Shown in pieces: positions 55,116-64,000 of a stretch of 64,000 nt of DNA. Each line of letters starts with the position of its first letter. Position 1 is the first letter of the stretch. The position numbers and the translations under genes were made by a program. This DNA comes from Phytophthora quininea (Eukaryota; Oomycota; Peronosporomycetes; Peronosporales; Peronosporaceae): assembly GCA_011947345.1 (NCBI GenBank), contig JAAVTG010000559.1, positions 434,001 through 498,000 of the forward strand, in the 5' to 3' direction. Below the pieces are notes generated by a model. That model worked only from the letters and a program-made list of their open reading frames with translations. It had not been told where the DNA came from and did no database searches.

Positions 55116-55937
55116 ATGGCTGGAGCGGATGCAGCCGCCGCGGAGGAGTCTCCTGCCGCCTACCTGACGCGCTTCTGGCGCGCCAATGCCTCGGCCTTCA
55201 TGCGCTGGTTCCTGTCGCTGCCCTACGCCGGCCAAGTCTCTTTGCTGCGCAACGCGTCGCCCGACATCCCTGTATCATACTACGACCCCACGGAGACCAA
55301 GCCGCAGGCTGCGCAGTTGCTGACGCCCGAGCTGACGCTCAACGCGCTTTTGGAGGAGAATGGCAAGGTCCTGCTACGTCTCATGAATGCGCGCGCCACC
55401 AAGGCCGATCAGTGCAGCCGCCACGACCTGCTGTACCTGACCTCACTGCGATCCAATGGCACCATGCCCACGTTCTCGGGCGACACATTCAAGCACGTGT
55501 CACTGGCCTTCATCGACCTGGCAGACCCGGAGCACAACGTGCAGTCGCTGCTGCCGTCGGCTTCTCCCGAGATCCTCGAGCAGAAGAAGGCGCTGATCAA
55601 ACAGGGCAAGCTCATGGAGGCCGACGTGTGGCTCACGCTGCAGATGCGGCAGCAAGTGATACTGACGCTGTTGACGAACGTGGCGCACACGTTTGAGACC
55701 ATGTTCCTGAAGCAGGTGATGGTGGGAGAAGTGACGGCGGCGGAGGTAGGATGCAGATACTGCGGCTCGTCGACCAGGAAAGAAGAAGGCTGCGATGCTA
55801 CGAGTCTGCTGCGTTGTGCATGCGAAGCGACGTTCTACTGCAGTAAGGAGCATCAGGTCGAAGACTGGCCGAACCACAGGACAAGCTGCAAGAGCATCCG
55901 CAAGGAGAAGGAGAAGACTGAGCAGACGACAGAGTAG
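55116..55937 (+). CDS. MYND-type zinc-finger protein
   Basis: An intact frame of 273 residues. Most of it is helical with no recognised domain (RFWRANASAFMRWFLSLPY, EILEQKKALIKQGKLMEAD). At the C-terminus is a MYND finger: CRYCGS, CACEATFYCSKEHQVEDWPNHRTSC with the cysteine/histidine spacing of the family. MYND fingers mediate protein contacts, often with proline-rich peptides. The final tail is Lys/Glu-rich. Confidence 0.85.
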   Translation: MAGADAAAAEESPAAYLTRFWRANASAFMRWFLSLPYAGQVSLLRNASPDIPVSYYDPTETKPQAAQLLTPELTLNALLEENGKVLLRLMNARATKADQCSRHDLLYLTSLRSNGTMPTFSGDTFKHVSLAFIDLADPEHNVQSLLPSASPEILEQKKALIKQGKLMEADVWLTLQMRQQVILTLLTNVAHTFETMFLKQVMVGEVTAAEVGCRYCGSSTRKEEGCDATSLLRCACEATFYCSKEHQVEDWPNHRTSCKSIRKEKEKTEQTTE

Positions 55938-56361
55938 ACAGCAGTAGACAGCAGTAGAGACGACATCATCATGAAGACCCCGTGAGAACAGTATACAGGT
56001 GAGAAAACAACGCGGCTGGGACGCAATAGTGTTTGTGGAGAGAGGTTTTACATTACTGTTGTTACTCGTACAGATTGCATTGCTTCGATTCAAAGGACGA
56101 TTCTTTTATCGTCATGAAGCAGAGTCCTACATCATGCAAACTGCTTCTGCTGGACAACTGGATTAACCTTTGTCGATCTTTGATGAGAGAGGATGCAAAA
56201 ATGGTGCTCTGGCGAGAAGCTTCCGACGGCTTCGAGCCCGATGGTCTTGAGAATGAGGTACCTGGTACTTCAGCAGCATTCTACCCGTACTGAAGAAAAT
56301 CGGGCTTTTATTGTCACCGTGTCGGCTGGTAGCGATTGCAGACAAACAGTGCAAATCTTGC
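55938..56361. other. Convergent spacer between MYND and PH genes
   Basis: No gene seen. Several copies of a CAGTAGA word occur just after the MYND stop (about 55936-55960). Confidence 0.4.
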
Positions 56362-56835
56362 TCAACGGAGAAGGCAGTACTGAGCCATCTCGGCTGTTTG
56401 TTGAGCAGCGTTCTCGGATTCCCAAATGGGCTCGAGGTGCTGATCGCGTTGGCGGTAGACGTGCTGTAGTTGGCGAGTCCTTTGCTGGCACGTGATGTAG
56501 CCCTGCACGACCTCGTACCAAATGCACGCTTGTTCTTCCGTGGCAGGTGCGACGTACATGAAGCGACCGCTGCTAAGCTTGAGTGATAAGCCAAATTCCG
56601 TGCCAGACCAGTAAAACACATCGACGACGACGTCCGTGCCTAGCACCCTGGAAGTCTCCCGACTGTCTTTGCGGTAGGACAAGAATCCGTCGCGGAAGAC
56701 AAAATAGCGGCGCTTCCAGTTCTTGACTCGAGCGCCTTGCTTGATCAAGAATCCTTCAGCGTAGTTGTTGAGCGCCAGGACCTGGTTGTCCTCCTCGTCG
56801 TCGAACTTGGGGATTCGGTGTTGGTGGTGCTTCAT
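56362..56835 (-). CDS. PH-domain protein
   Basis: A 157-residue protein dominated by one pleckstrin-homology domain: YAEGFLIKQGARVKNWKRRYFVFRDGFLSYRKD at the start, FGLSLKLSSGRFMYVAPATEEQACIWYEVVQGY with the conserved Trp of the final helix. The upstream frame extends to 57102, but the ATG at 56835 gives a compact, acidic start. It probably binds phosphoinositides or a protein on membranes. Confidence 0.82.
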   Translation of the reverse strand: MKHHQHRIPKFDDEEDNQVLALNNYAEGFLIKQGARVKNWKRRYFVFRDGFLSYRKDSRETSRVLGTDVVVDVFYWSGTEFGLSLKLSSGRFMYVAPATEEQACIWYEVVQGYITCQQRTRQLQHVYRQRDQHLEPIWESENAAQQTAEMAQYCLLR

Positions 56836-58119
56836 CCTGCTTTGAATTCCTGTCGCTGATAGCAGCAGAGATGTCGATCGTTGGTGTTGAAGTCCGGCTG
56901 CGCGTCTGCTAAAATGTCGTCGCGAACCCCTCGATGGAGTTGTCGACTTGGGAGGCAGCAATGCTGGTACCTCAGATGTTCGTTCGGTGGGTTTAAATAC
57001 CGGTGTCGCTCGGAGAGTGAAGCGAGTTTGCTTTTGGCAGATCAAAGAATGGAGCGACAATTGAAAAGCTTTGTGGTGGCTGCAAACGCCACGACGCACC
57101 ATCCATCGGAACCCAGGAGGTGCTGCGTGATTCTGGCATTACAGCACCAGCCGCCGCGGAAGTGATCAGACCCAAACGCCGTCGTATGGCAATGATTCGG
57201 GTCAGTGTTCGTACTCGCAGAACTGACGATCTACAGCTTGGCATCGTGGCGCTTTCGGGGTTATGTGGGAAATGGAGATAAGGGGTTGGCAAAGCCCACG
57301 TACGCCACGACAAGCTTCAACAAGAGTTCAAGACGATAGAAGTGAGCAACGCTGGATTGGCTTCGAGCTCAGGCTGCGAATTTGATCCGTTCGTGTGGGC
57401 CTCGTCACTCGACTCAATTGGCCATGGCGTCGATAGGGTTTGTTGGCGAAACGTTGAGTTGGGACGAGTGTTCGCAAGGCCACAGATGCCAGGACAGCTT
57501 TTGCGGACGAAGCAAAGTGTGTAAACTGTCGCTTCGACATAGGAAGACCTCGTGGGAGAGCTCCAAAGCAGTTGACGATCTTTACCCAGCACTGCGGATT
57601 TTCTTTCTGGATAAACTCGGTTGCACTCCAAACATACATCACCAGCGTGCGTTTACGGCGTGCTGCTCTCATCTGTCGCCACCAGCTCGTATGCTTCCAG
57701 TGTTCCATATGCAGATGGCCAGCCGAAGCTTGATTCCTCCTCTTGCAGCATTAATTTCACTCGTGTTATCGATCCGGAGCCATAAGAATAACAAATAGTT
57801 CCCACTGAGCGCAAACTTATCATAATCATTGTGTTATCTCGGATTCCCCAGGCGGTGTATTGCAGCACAATACGCTATACCCTCCGCGACTTGCAAAATA
57901 CGCGCCAAACTGCAACTCTGGTCAAAAGCACTGCTTCTCCGCAGCTGAAGGCGGAATTCATCTGCGCTGTCGCCATGAAATCGTATTTTCCAATTGGAAA
58001 ACCTTCACTTCAACTTACACCATTCCGCACCTGACCCGACTACCGCCACAAAACTTACCTGCGACACCAATCGGCGCTCTTCATTCCCGAAGAAGCCCGA
58101 GATCCCTCTGCTCACGACG
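56836..58119. other. Intergenic region, no supported gene
   Basis: Upstream of the PH gene and of MEMO1. Frames such as minus 57328-57708 have no recognisable domain. No repeats or RNA genes seen. Confidence 0.45.
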
Positions 58120-59368
58120 ATGTCCAAGAAGCCCGAGCCCAGCTCCGTGCGCGTGCGTGTGGCCACCCACGCAGGCTCCTGGTACTCGCACGACGAGCAC
58201 GAGCTCGAGGGAGAGCTCACAGGTGCGTCCTGGAACGCAGACGACGTTCTAGTCGCTGTGCCGGGCGCTAATTGTCCGCTTTGCAGGCTGGTTGGCATCG
58301 GCGGACGACCACGACACGCAGCAGAAGCAGTCCACTATTAGAGCCATCATCGGACCCCACGCAGGGTTCCGGTACTCGGGTCCTACGGCCGCCTACGCGT
58401 ACCACCACCTCCAAGGACTGGAGAACATTAAGCGCGTGTTCATTCTGGGACCATCCCACCACTTCTATCTGCGGTAAAATTGAATATGTTCCTAGTTCAG
58501 GTAGAATAGAGAGTCCTAACTGTGAAGCTTTCGGTAGTGGTTGTGCAGTGTCGACAGCGCACGAGTACGAGACGCCGCTGGGGAATATCCCCATCGACAA
58601 AGAAGTCAACGAGAAACTTGTGGACTCGGGCAAATTCGCCACCATGTCGATGGATGTGGACGAAGACGAGCACAGTATTGAGATGCATCTGCCATTTATC
58701 TTCAAGGTGATGGGCGGTCGGAAGTTCACGGCAGTCCCCATTTTGGTGGGGAACACCAAGAGCACCATGGATGAGGAATACGGGAGGTAGTCAGAGAGAA
58801 ATTGGCGATTCACTGTCGATAGGCTAACAGATGCGACTCTGGTTGCCTTTGCAGGATTTTGGCGCCGTACCTGGAGAACGACGAGAACCTGTTCGTGATC
58901 AGTTCGGATTTCTGCCACTGGGGGCCTCGGTACTGGTCTAATTGCAGTGAAAACGGTGGCGCAGTCTAATATTCTTCTTTGCTTGCCTCTAGATTCCGCT
59001 ACCAACCTCATGACTCGACCTATGGAGAGATCCACGAGTACATCACGTATTTAGATCACCAAGGCATGGGTGTAAGTGCTCCAAACCATGTCAAGTTTTG
59101 TCCACCTTTTGTCAAACGCTCACGCATGATTTCCAACATGTAGTACATCGAACGTTTGGATGCGACGGGGTTTACCAAGTACCTGGAGGAGACGAACAAC
59201 ACGATCTGTGGTCGCCACCCGATTTCGCTGTTGCTGCACAGCATTTTGGCATCGGACAAGCTCAAGTACACGCTCAAATTCGTGAAATATGCGCAAAGTA
59301 GCGCTTGTATGCGTCGCGGCGATTCGTCCGTGAGCTACGCTTCAGCCGTCGTTTACAGCAATCCGTAA
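58120..59368 (+). CDS. MEMO1: MEMO1-family protein
   Basis: This gene has about six exons, starting [21 protein letters not shown]. Conserved blocks are [89 protein letters not shown] and [20 protein letters not shown]. The His of GPHAG, the His of GPSHH and the Cys of DFCHWG or CGRHP line the site proposed to bind iron in human MEMO1. Human MEMO1 is linked to redox signalling and migration. Introns have donors GTGCGT, GTAAAA, GTAGTC, GTACTG and GTAAGT. Uninterrupted. Confidence 0.93.
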
Positions 59369-59599
59369 ATGCTCGGCTGTTGTAGAAAAGATTAACTGGA
59401 GGTGCTGAGGTCTCCATTCTCGAAACCATAGCCTATATAGGTAGCTTACATATTCGTCCGTAATAATGAAAGAGCTGAGTTGTTTGCATTTCCCTTGCTA
59501 CATCGCTAATGAATTCATTCACACACAACTAACAAGGTGACAGGGCAAAAGACGTCGGATAGTATTGTCAATGCTATCGTGTACACTGCGGTTCTTGTT

Positions 59600-62433
59600 C
59601 TATTGCTTTCGCGACGGCCCGAACGCTTCCGTCAGCACAACCTCCAGTTGCTCGTGTGAACGTTTGGACAGGCCAACAGCGCAGGCGGCGAGAGTTTCAC
59701 GGCCAATGTACTCGAGTTGCTGCTTCTTGCTAAGGAGTTTCTCAATGTGGGGCTGGGCGTACGTCCAAGCGCCCTGGTTCAGCGGTTCCTCTTGCACCCA
59801 CACAAACTTCTTGGCATTTTCAAACTTGGCCAATTCGTCAGCCACCTGCTCGAACGGGAACGGGGCCAGCTCTTCCACACGCACGAGAGCGATACTCTCC
59901 GGGTTCTTTGATCGCGCAAGTCGCTCCTTTGCCAACTCGTAGTAGAACTTGCCCGAGCAGAAGTAGACCTTCTTGACTTGTGACGGGTCTTCGATGCTCG
60001 GATCGGCGATGACAGGCTGGAACGCAGTACCCGGTGCCATCTCCGACAACGGGGAAGTCGCATCTGCCAGACGCAGTAGCATCTTCGGCCCCATGGTGAC
60101 GACGGGCTTGCGGAATGTGCGTTGCTGTTGACGTCGCAGCAAGTGGAAGAAGTTGGCGGGCGTCGTCACATTCACCACAATGATGTTGGTGTCGTGCTCG
60201 AATTGCTTCCACACGGGCTCGCCAGCTTCAGGTTCCTTTACTGCGGACCGCGGCGTCAACGCTGGTGTGTCCACTAGCTGCAAGAAGCGCTCGACACGAC
60301 CACTTGAGTGGTCAGGTCCAGCTCCGTCGTTGCCGTGCGGAAGCAACAGCATGAGCCCAGACTGCCGCATCCACTTGGATTCTCCGCTTGACAGGAACTG
60401 GTCGATCACGATCTGCGCGCCGTTGAAGAAGTCGCCGAACTGCGCCTCCCAGATCACCAAATTGTCCGGGCTCTCTACAGAGTATCCGTACTCGTAGCCC
60501 ATGACGGCAAGTTCGGACAAGTGGCTGTTGACGACGCTCAACTTGCCGACAGTCTCAGATTTCTTGGGCAGGTGGTGTTGCAGCGGGAAGTATCGCTCCT
60601 CAGTGTTTTGGTCCGTAAAGGAGGCGTGACGTTGACTGAAGGTGCCTCGACGGCAATCCTGGCCAGCGAGACGCACTGAATAGCCGTCCTGCATCAACGT
60701 GCCAAACGCCATGGCCTCAGCGGTGGCCCAGTCGACACGGATGTCCTCGGGGCTCTGTCCGTCCTTGACTTCTAACATTTTCTGTCTTGCCTTGATGTGA
60801 GTACGCTGCAGACGACCGTGGGGCTCGATGCGAACAGGAAGCTGCACCGACGCCAGTCCAACCTGGATCAAGTTGTCAACATCCACGCCAGTTGCGACGT
60901 TGACATACACGTCTGATGGCTTGGGCTGGGTAATGGAAGCCCACTTTCCCTTGAACGCGTCCACGTCCGTCGGCTTGTAGACGTCCTCTCCAGTGACTTT
61001 CTTCAGCTCTCCTTCGAGGTGGTTGTGCAGACGCTCGACCGTCTTCTCGAAGCTAGCGTGAGAGACCAGTCCCGACGCTTCCAATTCGCGTGCGAACTTG
61101 ACGGGGAATCGTTCAGCTTGGTCCACACGCTCGTACATCTTGGGCTGCGTGAAGCGAGGCTCGTCCACTTCGTTGTGTCCATGGCGACGGAACGTGATCA
61201 GATCGATGACGATGTCTTTGTGGAATTTGTTTCGGTAAGCAACTGCAAGGCGGCACGCTCGGATCACGTCAGCGACGCTCTCGCCATTGACGTGGAGGAT
61301 CGGCGCTTCAATGCTCTTAGCGACGTCCGAGGCATACCGCGTCGCTCTTCCGTCAGGATACGTGGTCGTGTACCCCACTTGGTTGTTCACCACTACATGC
61401 ACAGACCCTCCCGTTTGGAAGTCCGGGAGGTGGGAAAGCGTCAGCGCCTCAGGAACGCAGCCTTGCCCAGCAAACGCTGCGTCGCCATGAAGCAATAGTG
61501 CCATCGCATTGGTCTTCTCGTCGTGGTCGTTCTTCGCTCGAACTTTCCCCGCCGCAACAGCGTTGATGATCTCCAAGTGCGACGGATTGTGGACGAGCGA
61601 TACGTGCACCTTCTTGTCCGCGTACCTCTTGTCCAGCGAGGTAGCGATGTGCGACGACACGTCGTCGATTCCTCGGTAGTTTCCGGGAACTCGGTGTTGC
61701 CCTTGACCTTGTGGAAGATCTTGTGTGCCGGGTACTCAAGCGACCCGACCAGCAGCGCCAGTCTGCCTCGATGCGGCATCCCGATCACCACGTCCGACAC
61801 TCCGGAGTTTGCACAGGCCTGCAGCACCGTCTCAACCGCAGGGAGCATGGATTCAGCTCCTTCTCCAGAGTATCTCTTGAAGGACGCGAACTTCTTGCCC
61901 ATGAAGGTCTCGAACACGTCAGCACGCAGCATACTGGAGTACGCATTGCGCAGGTCCGAAGGAGACACTTCGATGGAGCTCCAGGTCTCTGCAGCGTCAG
62001 CCAGCCACTGCTTCTCTTCCGTCGAAGTCATATACTCGAACTCGAAGCCAGTCTTGCCGCAGTAAGTCTGTTGCAACTGGTCGTAGAGCTGCTGCCCATT
62101 GGACGCAGGTAGAGCCACCACCCCGTCGAGATCCGCAGCCGTCAGCGGCATCTTGAGCAGAGAATGGAAGTTGTCGGCGGCTAAACTGGCGACTACAGCG
62201 CGCGGTTGCTGCTGTAGCGGGTCCAGATCTGCTTGGAGATGGCCCGACTGGCGGAACGCAGTGGCCATGGACTTGGCTGCCAGCGACTCGAGCGACGCCG
62301 CAGAGCTGTAGAAAGCTGTGGACTTGCATTGCAGCGAACGTCGCGCTAGAATCCCTTGAAGACGCAGCATCGTGGCGGGAGCAGCTTGGGCAGCGGCGGC
62401 CGGAATGGCGAATGATCCATTCGAGATCATCAA
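59600..62433 (-). CDS. OGDH: 2-oxoglutarate dehydrogenase E1, one frame break
   Basis: About 944 residues. The start could be 62433 or the in-frame ATG at 62370 (MLRLQGILARRSLQCKS, a clear mitochondrial presequence). Conserved parts include FEYMTSTEEKQWLADA, VVIGMPHRGRLALLVG, VHVSLVHNPSHLEIINAV, LLLHGDAAFAGQGC (ThDP binding), TITTYPDG-type region and YGYSVESPDNLVIWEAQFGDF. The enzyme decarboxylates 2-oxoglutarate in the TCA cycle. At 61684-61687 (CCGGG, plus strand) one base is missing between KGNTEFP and NYRGIDDVSS. The C-terminal half is uninterrupted. Confidence 0.96.
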
Positions 62434-62559
62434 GGGCTTTTTGTATGGGAGGGGATGGGCATTTGACGTCCAAACACCTGATAGGATATTGAAGCGTTAT
62501 TTCGTCCATACAAACTTCAAGACAACTGGTTGAAGTTGATGGATAAAGGTTAACTCTCT

Positions 62560-63744
62560 TCAAATGGTGTCGACCTGGCCGCTGTCCGAGTCCTCCTGCA
62601 GTAGTAAAGCGACTTCCTGGCGTTCCTGAGGGTCTTGAATAGCGTCGAGTAAGGTGCGAGCTAGTTCGTGCTGCTCATCGTCCAACATCACTTCCACAAT
62701 GGCAACGTATCCGATCGGGGGTCGACTGGGTCGCCAATGCCAGCAACGTCTCCCACTGATCCGTCCGCGCGAGAACACGCAGTAGCGTCCACCAGAACTG
62801 CCTCGGAGGAATTGCGTGCTGCTCAGCACAGTCCACTGCTAGTACCAGAGCTTGACGATGCGCAGGATGCAACGTCACCAATTTCTGAACGGTCTCCACT
62901 AACGAGCTCCCCACTAAAGACCGGCAGGAAGTTCCAGCGTTTCCTCCATTCTGCTCTGTGTGTCAAGCAACGCGAGCATCTCGTTGGTCATGGCGAGGTT
63001 GAACGAGTCTCTGGATCGAGAGACCGAGAGGTTATGAGCCTCTGCGGTACTGTGAGTCAACGCTGAGGTAATGGACGGTGTGGTGCTGTCCAGCGACGCT
63101 TGCAGCAGCTTGGCAGACTCTCTCAGTCGATCTCGCTTCTTGTTGAGGGTGCTGTCTGCGCACGCAGTCTTGCCTAGTATTGCTGCAGCTTGGCTGAAGT
63201 CTCCGCTCGCAACAACCATCCGGAAGCTGTTGAGTACATCGGACCGTGCAGCAAGTTGTTGGCTGGAGAACAAACGCGCAGCTCGCTGGTACTTGCCGAC
63301 CACGCGTAGGAATTCGTCGCCTCGGATCCACTTACTGAGTTGTACCATGACTTTGTAGATGCTGTCTGGCGTACTCAACGGATTGGCGCACAGTCCGCGT
63401 AAGATGTTCTCTTCCATGGTGGAGGGCTCTGCATCGTTGATCCTCGGAGCGGTGCTAGCTGTACCAGGGCGGAATGAAAGCTCTTCTGTCAGCGCTACTG
63501 CGACTGGGAAGTCCTCACGTTGGCCACGCAGAATGGACGCCTCGTCGACCCAGTTCTCGAGCGAGAGCTGCACTTCCTCAGGTTCAGACGTTAACCCCGA
63601 CGCCTCATGTTGTAGCACCACCTTGGCGGCGCTCCGTCTGAACGACGTGTAGAACGCGGAGCTGGAACGGGACGCCTCGGTCGGCAAGCACGCAGCCTTG
63701 TCGAAGACCTCGCTGTCGGCGTAGTAGCTCCACGAATTCCCCAT
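62560..63744 (-). CDS. VIPAS39/SPE-39-like (VPS16B) vesicle-tethering protein, two frame breaks
   Basis: The frame from 63744 starts MGNSWSYYADSEVFDKAACLP (an upstream ATG at 63795 exists). The middle has NPLSTPDSIYKVMVQLSKW, GDFSQAAAILGKTACAD and, after a one-base slip near 62920, LVETVQKLVTLHPAHRQ. The end has WETLLALATQS, then after a one-base excess near 62715 IGYVAIVEVMLDDEQHELARTLLD, like the Vps16 C-terminal part of VIPAS39. VIPAS39 pairs with VPS33B in late endosome/lysosome traffic. With both corrections it has 394 residues. The family call rests on the C-terminal block. Confidence 0.68.
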
Positions 63745-64000
63745 GGCACATGAAAGATCGACGACGCTTGGCAAGCGGCGACGACTCACTATCAAGCTGC
63801 CCGGAGATATAGCGAGAGTTCACGACCCATTTCATGCGAGCTATTGCACCGGAGGCGAAGGGGACAGAGTCAACGCCAAGGGAAGTCCCTGTCTCAAACG
63901 ATAGATGGTGGGGGCACACATATGAGCTCCGATCCTTTACGCGATCCCGTCGACTGTCGAGATGTATCTTGGTCTCATTTTGCGTCGACTACCAAGGTTA

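Noticed and set aside
30597..62518. The 15-mer GTCCATACAAACTTC shared between the BiP and OGDH upstream regions
   Set aside because: A few 15-base matches are expected by chance between positions of a 64-kb window on both strands, so it is not evidence for a shared element.
1..64000. Programmed ribosomal frameshifting as the cause of the frame breaks
   Set aside because: The breaks lack a common slippery heptamer, hit unrelated housekeeping genes and lie in simple runs, which fits consensus errors better.
1..64000. CRISPR arrays, bacterial operons, phage or insertion sequences
   Set aside because: No spaced direct repeats or transposase frames were seen; the spliced genes mark this as eukaryotic.

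Overview
The window looks like nuclear DNA of an oomycete, most probably Phytophthora or a close relative. It is compact and GC-rich, with most intergenic gaps under 1.5 kb. Introns are few and short (about 60-75 bp in most genes) with GTRCGT/GTGCGT-type donors. The gene families are typical: SHAQKYF-type Myb proteins, START-FYVE fusions, a myosin with tail PDZ domains, a Ca2+-dependent protein kinase with EF hands, and a BiP ending in HDEL. The species call is inference, because no marker gene was searched.

Layout. 1-14.1 kb: two SHAQKYF Myb genes in opposite orientations around SSU72 and an MLF-like gene, then a sparse stretch, a TPX2-like gene, an unrecognised gene, a tryparedoxin-like gene and mitochondrial L22. 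14.4-28.2 kb: a PDZ+ZZ protein, a Frag1/DRAM-type membrane protein, a CDPK and a START-FYVE-GAF gene, followed by an incomplete tandem second copy of the last three. 28.4-35.9 kb: BiP, two tandem metallo-beta-lactamase-fold genes and COG8. 37-45.5 kb: a short SET protein with a mitochondrial-type N-terminus, a SETD3/LSMT-like SET protein, CWC25, a UBE2H-type E2, an EAF with an AT-hook, an unknown gene and MED31. 45.7-50 kb: formate-tetrahydrofolate ligase, a selenocysteine tRNA, a small secreted Gly/Tyr-rich protein and a second tryparedoxin-like gene. 50-64 kb: a motor-IQ-3xPDZ myosin, a MYND protein, a PH protein, MEMO1, 2-oxoglutarate dehydrogenase E1 and a VIPAS39-like gene.

Most genes are housekeeping and show no shared operon-like logic. 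Recurring themes are transcription and mRNA processing (SSU72, CWC25, EAF, MED31, Myb), ER/Golgi/endosome traffic (BiP, COG8, FYVE, VIPAS39, myosin) and mitochondria (L22, OGDH, the SET protein).

The main caveat is sequence quality. More than 20 single-base frame breaks cut otherwise conserved coding regions, nearly all of them a missing base and most of them in homopolymers. I read these mainly as consensus errors, so genes listed as CDS with a frame break are probably intact in the organism. The most interesting biology is the tandem duplication with patchy, nearly perfect identity between the FYVE copies (gene conversion), the tRNA-Sec, the 27-bp-arm hairpin near the left end, the myosin-PDZ fusion and the mitochondrial-type SET protein.
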